Under the pieces are notes generated by a model. It was not told the DNA's origin and made no database searches. It saw only the letters and a program-made list of their open reading frames with translations. Source: Aldehydirespirator sp965205155 (GTDB lineage Bacteria; Actinomycetota; Acidimicrobiia; Acidimicrobiales; Aldehydirespiratoraceae). Taken from it: DNA of 64,000 nucleotides. Made by a program: the position numbers and the translations under genes. This document shows positions 53,740 to 60,996 of this stretch, in pieces; the stretch's first letter is position 1; each line of letters begins with the position of its first letter. The stretch covers positions 1,116,001 to 1,180,000 of the forward strand of contig OZ242033.1 of NCBI GenBank assembly GCA_965205155.1. The letters run 5' to 3'.

Positions 53740-54671
53740 CCAGCTACTACCGGCCGGGATCGGCGAGCGAGGCCGTGACGATCCTGGCCGGCAATCCGGA
53801 GGCGACGGTCATCGCGGGGGGCACCGACCTGGTGATCGACCGCCGGCTGGGGCGCGCCGACCCGCTGGCGCCGCTGGTGGACGTGACCGGGATAGACGAA
53901 CTCCGGGGTGTGCGCTGGGACGGCGACGAGCTGCACATCGGCGCGGCCGCCGCCATCGGTGCGATCGAGGCCGACCCTGCGGTCATCGTCCGAGCCTCGG
54001 CCCTGGCGGAGGCGGCCAGGGTCCTCGGCTCGGTGCAGATCCGCAACATGGCCACACTGGGCGGCAACCTCTGCAATGCCTCACCAGCCGCCGAGATGGC
54101 GCCACCGCTGATCGCCCACGACGCTGTCGCCGCGGTCCTGGGTTCCGGCGGCGAGCGTCGGCAGGCTGTCGCCGCCTTGGCCACCGGACCCGGGACCACG
54201 ATCCTGGCGACCGGCGAGATCCTCACGGGCGTGCGCCTGCGTATTCCTTCCCATAGCGGCTCGTGCTATCTGCGCCAGACGGTCCGCTGGGCGATGGATC
54301 TCGCCGGAGTCGGCGTCGCCGCCTGGGTACGCGCCGACCGTGAGGGCGCTGAGGCGACCGTGAAGGAGGTCCGGCTGGCGCTCGGCGCGGTGGCGCCCAC
54401 CGCAGTGCTGGTACCCGGAGTCGAATCGCTGCTCGCAGGCGCACCGCTCACAACCGAGCGGCTCGCCGCGGTGAGCGCGGCCGCGTCGGCCGCGTGCGAA
54501 CCGATCAGCGACACCCGCGGAACGGCCGAGCATCGCCGCCACGTAGCTGGGGTGCTGGCGGCGAGGGCCCTCTCGATCGCCCACGCCAGGGCGGCGGGGC
54601 TGTGGCCCGGTGGGCTCGCCCCGGTCAACGGCCGGGCACCGGCCGCGGCTCCTCCCGGAGCGCCTACGTGA
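53736..54671 (+). CDS. Molybdenum hydroxylase FAD-binding medium subunit
   Basis: This 311-residue protein has the FAD motifs VIAGGTDLV (about 25) and TLGGNLCNASPAAEMAP (about 107), then a CO-dehydrogenase flavoprotein C-terminal domain (LRQTVRWAMDLAGVGVAAWV). It passes electrons from the iron-sulfur subunit to an acceptor. GTG start overlaps the large-subunit stop (GTGA). Confidence 0.93.
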   Translation: MTSYYRPGSASEAVTILAGNPEATVIAGGTDLVIDRRLGRADPLAPLVDVTGIDELRGVRWDGDELHIGAAAAIGAIEADPAVIVRASALAEAARVLGSVQIRNMATLGGNLCNASPAAEMAPPLIAHDAVAAVLGSGGERRQAVAALATGPGTTILATGEILTGVRLRIPSHSGSCYLRQTVRWAMDLAGVGVAAWVRADREGAEATVKEVRLALGAVAPTAVLVPGVESLLAGAPLTTERLAAVSAAASAACEPISDTRGTAEHRRHVAGVLAARALSIAHARAAGLWPGGLAPVNGRAPAAAPPGAPT

Positions 54672-55135
54672 GGATCAGCATCACCGTCAACGGCGATCCA
54701 GTGGTCCAGGCGGTCGATCCGTGTGACACCCTGCTGTCGGTACTGCGTGGGCAGCTCCACCTGAGCGGCACGAAGTGGGGATGCCTCACCGGGGACTGCG
54801 GCGCATGCACGGTGATCGTCGACGGCCGATCGGTGGTGTCGTGCTTGCAGATCGTCGGGCCCCTCGATGGAGCCGACATCACCACTATCGAGGGCCTCGC
54901 AGGACGCGGGAATGTGATGAACGACCTGCAGGAGGCCTTCGTCACCCACGGCGCCGCCCAGTGCGGGTTCTGCACGCCGGGGATGGTCGTGGCCGCCGAG
55001 CAGTTGTTGCGCGACGGCGTGGAACCGGAGGAGGCCGCGGTACGTGAAGGCCTGGCCGGCAACCTCTGCCGCTGCACCGGCTACACGAAGATCATCGACG
55101 CCGTCCTGTCGGTGGCGCACACCCGGATGGAATAG
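54668..55135 (+). CDS. Molybdenum hydroxylase [2Fe-2S] small subunit
   Basis: This 155-residue protein has two clusters: plant-ferredoxin type Cys39, Cys44, Cys47, Cys59 (GCLTGDCGACTV) and the second Cys99, Cys102, Cys134, Cys136 (QCGFCTPGM, NLCRCTGY). GTG start overlaps the FAD-subunit stop. It relays electrons from molybdenum to FAD. Confidence 0.95.
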   Translation: MRISITVNGDPVVQAVDPCDTLLSVLRGQLHLSGTKWGCLTGDCGACTVIVDGRSVVSCLQIVGPLDGADITTIEGLAGRGNVMNDLQEAFVTHGAAQCGFCTPGMVVAAEQLLRDGVEPEEAAVREGLAGNLCRCTGYTKIIDAVLSVAHTRME

Positions 55136-55158
55136 GGACTCTTGGGCGCGGCCCGGCG

Positions 55159-56649
55159 ATGAGAGAGAGCGTCTCCGGCTGGATCGACCACTGGGCCCGG
55201 TGGACGCCGCAGCGCACGGCCGTCGTCTGCGATCGCGGGCAGGTCTCCTACGCCGAGCTGGCGACCCGCGCGCGAAGCGTGGCGGAGCGACTCCGCAGCC
55301 GCGGTGTGGATGTGGGCGACCGCGTCGCGGTGTGCGCCCTCAATCGCGTCGAGATGCTGGAACTGCTCTTCGCCTGCGCCCGCATCGGAGCGGTCCTGGT
55401 TCCTGTCAACAACCGGCTGACCGCTCCCGAGGTTCGCTTCCAACTCGGGGACTGCGAGCCGTCGGTCGTGCTCGCCGAGCCGGCCTTCGAGGGCATGCTC
55501 CGCCGTGCCGGCGCCGAACCGGAGGACCTGGAAGCGTTCACCGCCCTGGCTCGAGCCGGCGCCGAACCGGGCTCTCCAGAGCAGGGCGCACCGGAGCACC
55601 CCTTGCTGCTGGTCTACACGTCGGGCACGACGGGCACGCCCAAGGGTGCGGTGCTGACGCAGCGGTCGCTTCACTACACCGTGCTGAACGGGGTGGCCCA
55701 CGAGGGCTTCGGCACCGGCTCGGTCGTCGCCTCGGTCCTGCCGTTGTTCCATGTGGGCGGGCTCAACATCCAGACCGTTCCCTGCCTGTTCGCCGGCGGG
55801 ACGGTCGTGCTCGCCGAGAGGTTCGAACCCGACGGACTGGTGGCGATCATGCGCCGGCATCGACCGACGCACCTGTTGCTCGTGCCGGCGGCCATGGAGG
55901 CCCTGCTGGGCTGCGGTGCGCTGACCTCCGAAGACCTCGGGTCCCTCGGTGCCCTCAACTGCGGGTCCTCGATCGTGCCTGAAGACCTCATCCGGCGCTT
56001 CCATGGTCTCGGCGTGCGGGTGGTGCAGGTCTACGGGGCGACCGAGACCGGCCCGACCGCAGTCGTGCTGGACTACGACGACGCCGATCGGGTCGGCTCG
56101 TGTGGCCGACCGGCAATGCACTGCCGCCTGCGGCTCGTCGACGCCACGGGAGCCGATGTCGCGCCGGGCCGGACGGGGGAGCTATGGCTGAGGGGGCCCA
56201 ACCTGTTCACCCACTACTGGAACCGTCCCGACGAGACGGACCGAGCCTTCGCGGGCGGGTGGTACCGGACCGGAGATCTCGGTCGCCTCGACGGAGACGG
56301 ATTCGTCTACATCACCGGCCGCCTCCGAGAGCTGATCATCTCCGGTGGAGAGAACGTCTATCCCGCGGAGGTCGAGCGGGTTCTGGGCGAGCATCCCGCG
56401 GTGGCCCAGGCGGCCGTCATCGGGCTGCCCGACGAGCGCTGGGGCGAGGTGCCGGCGGCGTTCGTAGTCCCGGGAGCCGGGGCGCGGCCGGATGCGGCGA
56501 CCCTCGAGCGCTGGTGCGAGCCGCGGCTCGCCGCCTACAAGCGGCCACGAGAGTGGATCTTTGTCGACGACCTGCCCCGCACGTCGCTGGGCAAGGTGAA
56601 GAAGCACGAACTCAGGGTGAGGCGTGCGCCGGACCAGAGGGCGGGCTGA
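55159..56649 (+). CDS. AMP-forming acyl-CoA ligase (ANL superfamily)
   Basis: This 496-residue enzyme has P-loop LLVYTSGTTGTPKGAVLTQR, A5 motif VYGATETGPTAV, A7 YRTGDLGRLDGDGF, ITGRLRELIISGGENVYPAE and the catalytic Lys in RTSLGKVKKHE. It activates a carboxylic acid as acyl-AMP then CoA thioester. ATG 55159, 24 bp after the hydroxylase operon, suggests one transcript and a common pathway. Confidence 0.9.
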   Translation: MRESVSGWIDHWARWTPQRTAVVCDRGQVSYAELATRARSVAERLRSRGVDVGDRVAVCALNRVEMLELLFACARIGAVLVPVNNRLTAPEVRFQLGDCEPSVVLAEPAFEGMLRRAGAEPEDLEAFTALARAGAEPGSPEQGAPEHPLLLVYTSGTTGTPKGAVLTQRSLHYTVLNGVAHEGFGTGSVVASVLPLFHVGGLNIQTVPCLFAGGTVVLAERFEPDGLVAIMRRHRPTHLLLVPAAMEALLGCGALTSEDLGSLGALNCGSSIVPEDLIRRFHGLGVRVVQVYGATETGPTAVVLDYDDADRVGSCGRPAMHCRLRLVDATGADVAPGRTGELWLRGPNLFTHYWNRPDETDRAFAGGWYRTGDLGRLDGDGFVYITGRLRELIISGGENVYPAEVERVLGEHPAVAQAAVIGLPDERWGEVPAAFVVPGAGARPDAATLERWCEPRLAAYKRPREWIFVDDLPRTSLGKVKKHELRVRRAPDQRAG

Positions 56650-56665
56650 TCGACGGTGTGGCATC

Positions 56666-56684
56666 ATGTGTGCGCAAGTATTGA
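56666..56684 (+). promoter_or_regulatory. Candidate operator upstream of the arsR-family gene
   Basis: ATGT-N9-TATTGA, ending about 20 bp before the ATG. It matches the sites at 51369-51385 and 58600-58616 (those with N7), so the regulator may control itself. Confidence 0.45.
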
Positions 56685-56705
56685 CAAGCAGACACAGGAG
56701 GCGTG

Positions 56706-57068
56706 ATGGCCCCCTCCGACAGTGACGCCATCTTCTCAGCTCTCGCCGATCCCACCCGGAGGGCCATCCTCAGCCTGATCGGCGAGCACGAGGAGCTCAC
56801 CGCGGGCGAGATCGCCGCCCATTTCGACTCGTTGGGACGCACTGCGGTGTCGTCGCATCTGCGAATTCTCCGCCTCGCCGGGCTGGTAGCGGAGCGCCGC
56901 GACGGCCGGTTCCGGCACTACTCGGTCACCTCGACCCCGGCCGACGCCGTGGTGGCCTTCTTGACCTCCGTGTACCAGAACTCCCTGGAGCAACTGGCGT
57001 CGGCCGTGCAGGGCGCGGCCACATCGGATGACATCTCCGCCGGCCGAGTCGAAGAGCGCAGCGCCTAG
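56706..57068 (+). CDS. ArsR-family winged-helix repressor
   Basis: This 120-residue protein has AIFSALADPTRRAILSLIGEHEELTAGEIAAHF and the recognition-helix area LGRTAVSSHLRILRLAGLVAERRDGRFRHYSV, typical of ArsR proteins that pair with SRPBCC partners. It has no metal-binding Cys motif. ATG 56706 follows AGGAGG; GTG 56703 is less likely. It precedes the SRPBCC-binding-protein fusion by 10 bp. Confidence 0.9.
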   Translation: MAPSDSDAIFSALADPTRRAILSLIGEHEELTAGEIAAHFDSLGRTAVSSHLRILRLAGLVAERRDGRFRHYSVTSTPADAVVAFLTSVYQNSLEQLASAVQGAATSDDISAGRVEERSA

Positions 57069-57078
57069 ACGCGGTCTC

Positions 57079-58518
57079 ATGGGTGAGCTCGTCCTCAACA
57101 ACGAACTGCGGCTGGAGGCCTGCCCCAGCGAGCTGTTCGCGCTCTTCGGCCAGGGCGACGCGGCCGTCGGGTGGCTGTTCGGGTCCGAGGCGCCCCTGCT
57201 CACACCCGGCGCGCTGGTCCGCCTCGCGCTTCCCCTCGGCGGCCTGGCCCGGTCGCCGGGGACAGCCCGGGTGCTCTCGTGCCAGCCGAACCGCCGTATC
57301 GACTTGATGCACGAGACACCCTGGGCCGGTCGTGTCGTCTGCCGCTTCGACCCGCTGGACAGCGGGGGCACCAGGCTGCGTGTCCGTGTAACGATCGATG
57401 ACCTGGAGGTGGCTCGCCTCGGCGCCGAATTGGGGCTGCTCGGCGGCTACGAGACGGGATTGTGGGAGGTGCCTCTGGGGCTCCTGATCTCCCTGTCGGG
57501 TCCCGCGGGGATCCTGGGTCGCTCGACCGCGAACTGCGCGCAACTCGCAGTCGAGGAGATCAACGCCGACGGAGGTGTGATGGGCCGAGCCGTCAGACTG
57601 GTCGTCGGCGATGACGCCACCGACCCAGGCGTCGGCGCGATCGCCATGCGCCGCCTGTGCCGCACGCCGGGTCTGGCTGCCGTGATCGGGATGCACTCCT
57701 CGGCCACCTACGCGGTCACCGCCCCCATGGCGGTAGCGAAGGGCATCCCCTACCTCTACACGCCGACGAGCGAGCCGACCGCAGAACATCCACTGCTCGT
57801 CCGTTTCGGCGAGACGCCGATGGACCAGCTACACCGGGCCCTGCCGCGAATGGCCGCCCAGACGGGCGGGTCCCGCTGGTTCCTGGCCGGCAACGACTAC
57901 TCGTGGCCCCGAGCGGTCGGCGCGACGGCGAGGGCCGTCATCGAACGCATGGATGGCTACGTCGCCGGCGAGGGCTACCTGCCGTTGGGATCGCAGAACT
58001 TCGAACCGCTGCTGGCGGCCATCCAGCGGAGCGGCGCCGACCATGTGGTATCGAGCTTCGTCGGGCAGGACCATGTCGGCTTCCAGCGCGATTTCGCGGC
58101 ATACGGCCTGAGAGACAGCATCCGAACGTTCGCCCCGCTCATGGACGACGCGGTGGTCGAACATCTCGGCGAGTCCGGCGAGGGCACCTGGAACGCGCTG
58201 GGCTATTTCGTCGCGCTCGACACGTCGGAGAACCGCGAGTTCCTCCGGCGTTACTCGGACCGGTTCGGGTCGTGCTCCCCACCCGTCTCGGCGGCCGCGG
58301 AGGGCGTGTACGAAGCGATCCACACCTGGGCCCGCTCGTGCCGGGCCGGCGGGGGAGTGGAGCCGACCGCACTGTTGAGCGGCTTGCGCAGATCCAGGTT
58401 CAACGGTCCCCGGCGCTGCACCCGGGGCGGCTCCCTCGAGTCGCTGCTGCTGGGCGAAGCGACTCGTTCCGGCGTACGGGTCTTGGACGAACTCCCCGCC
58501 GCCACCCAAGCCTCCTAG
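57079..58518 (+). CDS. Cytoplasmic fusion: SRPBCC-like domain plus periplasmic-binding-protein-like sensor
   Basis: This 479-residue protein has no signal peptide. The first about 135 residues resemble an AHSA1/SRPBCC fold (MGELVLNNELRLEACPSELFALF). The rest is a type I binding-protein fold like UrtA/AmiC, starting PLGLLISLSGPAGILGRST. It is clearly related to the secreted lipoprotein encoded next: both have GxHSSAT, WFLxGNDYxWPR, LPLGxQxF and SGADxxxxxFVG-like stretches. It probably senses the imported ligand in the cytosol and works with the ArsR protein, as AmiC does with AmiR. Confidence 0.75.
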   Translation: MGELVLNNELRLEACPSELFALFGQGDAAVGWLFGSEAPLLTPGALVRLALPLGGLARSPGTARVLSCQPNRRIDLMHETPWAGRVVCRFDPLDSGGTRLRVRVTIDDLEVARLGAELGLLGGYETGLWEVPLGLLISLSGPAGILGRSTANCAQLAVEEINADGGVMGRAVRLVVGDDATDPGVGAIAMRRLCRTPGLAAVIGMHSSATYAVTAPMAVAKGIPYLYTPTSEPTAEHPLLVRFGETPMDQLHRALPRMAAQTGGSRWFLAGNDYSWPRAVGATARAVIERMDGYVAGEGYLPLGSQNFEPLLAAIQRSGADHVVSSFVGQDHVGFQRDFAAYGLRDSIRTFAPLMDDAVVEHLGESGEGTWNALGYFVALDTSENREFLRRYSDRFGSCSPPVSAAAEGVYEAIHTWARSCRAGGGVEPTALLSGLRRSRFNGPRRCTRGGSLESLLLGEATRSGVRVLDELPAATQAS

Positions 58519-58569
58519 CCGGCCGGCGACGGTCTGCCGCCCGCGTTCGCCGGGACGACCCGTCGGGAC

Positions 58570-58598
58570 TTGACCGCGCCCCTCCTATCCGACAATAT
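58570..58598 (+). promoter_or_regulatory. Likely sigma-70-type promoter for the ABC-transporter operon
   Basis: TTGACC (58570-58575), a 17-nt spacer and CAATAT (58593-58598) fit -35/-10 boxes. The operator-like element overlaps the region just after the -10, so repression by the ArsR protein would be simple. The segment is AT-rich compared with its surroundings. Confidence 0.5.
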
Positions 58599-58599
58599 G

Positions 58600-58616
58600 T
58601 CAATAACTGCTCACAT
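58600..58616 (-). promoter_or_regulatory. Candidate operator before the substrate-binding protein gene
   Basis: ATGT-N7-TATTGA on the minus strand. It also sits within an inverted repeat ATATGT (58595-58600)/ACATAT (58613-58618) that overlaps the promoter. Confidence 0.5.
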
Positions 58617-58631
58617 ATAGGAGGGCTTGTT

Positions 58632-60029
58632 ATGAGAACAGTATCGGATTGCCGCTCGCGGTCTCGCTTGTGGTTCGTGGCCGCGTTCGTCGCGCTCCTT
58701 GCTCTGATCGCCGCGGCCTGCGGGGATGACGAAGAGGCGACCCCGGCTGCTCCTTCGGATACGGCCGCGACCGACACGGGTGCCGCCGAGCCGAGCGACT
58801 CAGAGGAGGCGCCTGAGACCACCGAGGCGCCCGACGAGCCCGAGCCCGACGAGCCTGAGACGACCGAGGCGCCCGAGCCTGAGACCACCGAGGCGCCCGA
58901 CGAGCCCGAGCCGCAGGAGCCGGCCGAGCCTTCGGGAGAGCCCGTGCGCATCGGGATCCTGTTCTCGAACAGCGGTCCGGCCGGCCTCTTCGGTCCACCC
59001 ACATCCAACATCGCCGAGTTCATCGAAGAGGACATCAACGCGGCCGGCGGTATCAACGGCCGGCCCGTGGAGACGTACCTGGCCGACGACGCCACCGATC
59101 CGGCCGTCGGCCGGCAGGCCATGGAGCAGCTGATCGACTCCGACAACGTCGACGTGGTCCTCGGGACCCACTCCAGCGCGACGCGCCAGGCCGCCAAGCC
59201 GCTCGCGGAGGACGCCGACGTGCTCTACATCTACGCGGCGCTCTACGAGGGCGGCGAGTGCTCGTCGGTGATGTTCAATACCGGCGAGGTGCCCAGCCAG
59301 CAACTGGCGCCGGTCATCCCGTGGATGATGGAGCAGACCGGCGGTCAGACCTGGTTCCTGCTGGGCAACGACTACGTGTGGCCCCGCCGCAGCTTCGAAC
59401 TGGCGCGGCAGTACATCGAGGCCGCCGGTGGCGAGGTTGTCGGCGAGGAGTACGTCCCGCTGGGCACCCAGGACTTCTCGTCGGTGGCCCAGATCATCGC
59501 GGGATCGGGCGCGGACCTGATCTTCCCCGCGCTCGTCGGTGGCGACGCCATCGCCTTCGAGACCCAGGCGGTCGACTTCGGCATCGGCCAGGACGCCATC
59601 CCGCGCCTCGCCAACATCTATGAGGAGAACGTCCTGGGAGCGATGGGACCGGCGGTCACCGCGGGCATGCGGGTCACCCTGGGCTACTTCAAGGAAGTGG
59701 ACAGCGCCCTCAACAACGAGTTCGTGAGCCGCTACTTCGAGCGCTTCGGAGCCGACGCGCCACCCCACATGACGTTCAGCTCCCACATCTATGACGCCGC
59801 GCTGCTGTACGCGGCCGCGGCCAACGCAGCCGGAACCACCGACACCGCGGCGGTGGCGGCCGCCATGGAGGGCCTGTCGTTGACTACACCGACAGGCGAC
59901 ATCGCCATCACCGGCAGCCGCCACCTGTCCCAGCCGATCTACGTGGCTGAGATCCAGGCCGACGGCTCGCAGCTGATCGTGCAGTCGTTCCCCTCGGTGG
60001 AGCCCGACGAGACCTGCGACCCGGCCTAG
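58632..60029 (+). CDS. Urea/amide/branched-chain-type ABC transporter substrate-binding lipoprotein
   Basis: This 465-residue protein has a lipoprotein signal peptide (VAAFVALLALIAAAC, Cys30), then an unusual linker of about 70 residues rich in Glu, Pro and Thr with repeats of ETTEAP and DEPEP. The binding-protein domain follows (VRIGILFSNSGPAGLFGPPT, GTHSSATRQAAKPLA). ATG 58632 follows AGGAGGG. It captures the substrate outside the membrane; the family includes AmiC/UrtA-like binders. It heads the transporter operon. Confidence 0.92.
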   Translation: MRTVSDCRSRSRLWFVAAFVALLALIAAACGDDEEATPAAPSDTAATDTGAAEPSDSEEAPETTEAPDEPEPDEPETTEAPEPETTEAPDEPEPQEPAEPSGEPVRIGILFSNSGPAGLFGPPTSNIAEFIEEDINAAGGINGRPVETYLADDATDPAVGRQAMEQLIDSDNVDVVLGTHSSATRQAAKPLAEDADVLYIYAALYEGGECSSVMFNTGEVPSQQLAPVIPWMMEQTGGQTWFLLGNDYVWPRRSFELARQYIEAAGGEVVGEEYVPLGTQDFSSVAQIIAGSGADLIFPALVGGDAIAFETQAVDFGIGQDAIPRLANIYEENVLGAMGPAVTAGMRVTLGYFKEVDSALNNEFVSRYFERFGADAPPHMTFSSHIYDAALLYAAAANAAGTTDTAAVAAAMEGLSLTTPTGDIAITGSRHLSQPIYVAEIQADGSQLIVQSFPSVEPDETCDPA

Positions 60030-60065
60030 CCCCCAACCGGCCGGCAGCCGCAGCCGCTCAAGAGC

Positions 60066-60101
60066 CGGTGCGGGCGCTGCGTTCTTCCAGCGCCCGCACC
60101 G
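60066..60101 (+). terminator. Perfect 14-bp hairpin between binding-protein and permease genes
   Basis: CGGTGCGGGCGCTG pairs exactly with CAGCGCCCGCACCG around an 8-nt loop. There is no T-tract. Its place after a binding-protein gene suggests partial termination or mRNA protection that keeps the binding protein more abundant than the membrane parts. Confidence 0.65.
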
Positions 60102-60141
60102 ACTCGAACCCTGAGCGTCCGAGACACCGGAGACCGAGAAC

Positions 60142-60996
60142 TTGGACGCGCTGACACTCGAACTGCTGAACGGCGCAAGCCTCTTCGCGATCCTCGCCAT
60201 CGTCGCGCTCGGACTCGGAATCGTCTTCGGCCTCATGGGCGTGATCAACCTGGCTCACGGCGAGTTCGTGATGCTCGGCGCGTATGTCGCCTACGTGGTG
60301 CACACCGTCGGGCTCAACCACTGGCTGAGCGTGCCGCTGGCCGCGGTCGTGCTGTTCGTTCTCGGTGTCGTCATTGAGGTGGGCCTGATCCGGCGCATCC
60401 ATCGCCAACCTGAGTTGACGATCCTGGCCACGTTCGGGCTGTCGGTGTGCCTCCGCCAGGTCGCGGAGCTGGTGTTCAGCAAGGACTTCCAGAGCGTTCC
60501 CAACCCGGTCCCGGGCGCCACCAGGGCCTTCGGCGTCCTGTTCCCCACCTACCGCTACCTGCTGATCGCCATCGCGGCCGTGGTGGTCGCAGGCACACTG
60601 CTCGCGTTCACCCGGTCCCGCTTCGGCCTGGTGGTGCGGGCCATCGTCGCCGATCGCGACCTCGCCGAAGCGGCGGGCATCCGTACCGGGGTGACCAACC
60701 TGTGTGCGTTCGGTGTCGGCGCCGCCACCGCCGGCATGGCGGGGGCACTGGTGGCGCCGCTCGGTGCCGTCGAGCCGCAGGCCGGTCTCGCCTATCTCCC
60801 AGGCGCCTTCCTGGTGGTGATCGTCGGGGGCTACAACCGGCTCTGGGGCGTAGCGGCGGGCGCGCTGACCGTGGCCGCGGTCCAGACGGGTGTCATCCAC
60901 TTCTACGACGCGGTGTGGGCCCAGATCGCGTCCCTGGCGCTGGCGGTGCTGGTCCTTCAGTTCCGGCGGCCCACACCAGCCGGAGCGGTGGCGTGA
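60142..60996 (+). CDS. ABC transporter permease (LivH/UrtB-like)
   Basis: This 284-residue protein has about 8 membrane helices, with GLGIVFGLMGVINLAHGEFVMLGAYVAY at the start and TRSRFGLVVRAIVADRDLAEAAGI, the ATPase-contact loop of LivH proteins. TTG start at 60142. First permease of the operon; overlaps the next gene by 4 nt. Confidence 0.92.
   Translation: MDALTLELLNGASLFAILAIVALGLGIVFGLMGVINLAHGEFVMLGAYVAYVVHTVGLNHWLSVPLAAVVLFVLGVVIEVGLIRRIHRQPELTILATFGLSVCLRQVAELVFSKDFQSVPNPVPGATRAFGVLFPTYRYLLIAIAAVVVAGTLLAFTRSRFGLVVRAIVADRDLAEAAGIRTGVTNLCAFGVGAATAGMAGALVAPLGAVEPQAGLAYLPGAFLVVIVGGYNRLWGVAAGALTVAAVQTGVIHFYDAVWAQIASLALAVLVLQFRRPTPAGAVA

Noticed and set aside
51403..55135. CO dehydrogenase (CoxLMS)
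   Set aside because: Gene set and folds match, but the large subunit lacks the AYRCSFR active-site loop and has VRGFGNPQ like xanthine dehydrogenase-type enzymes.
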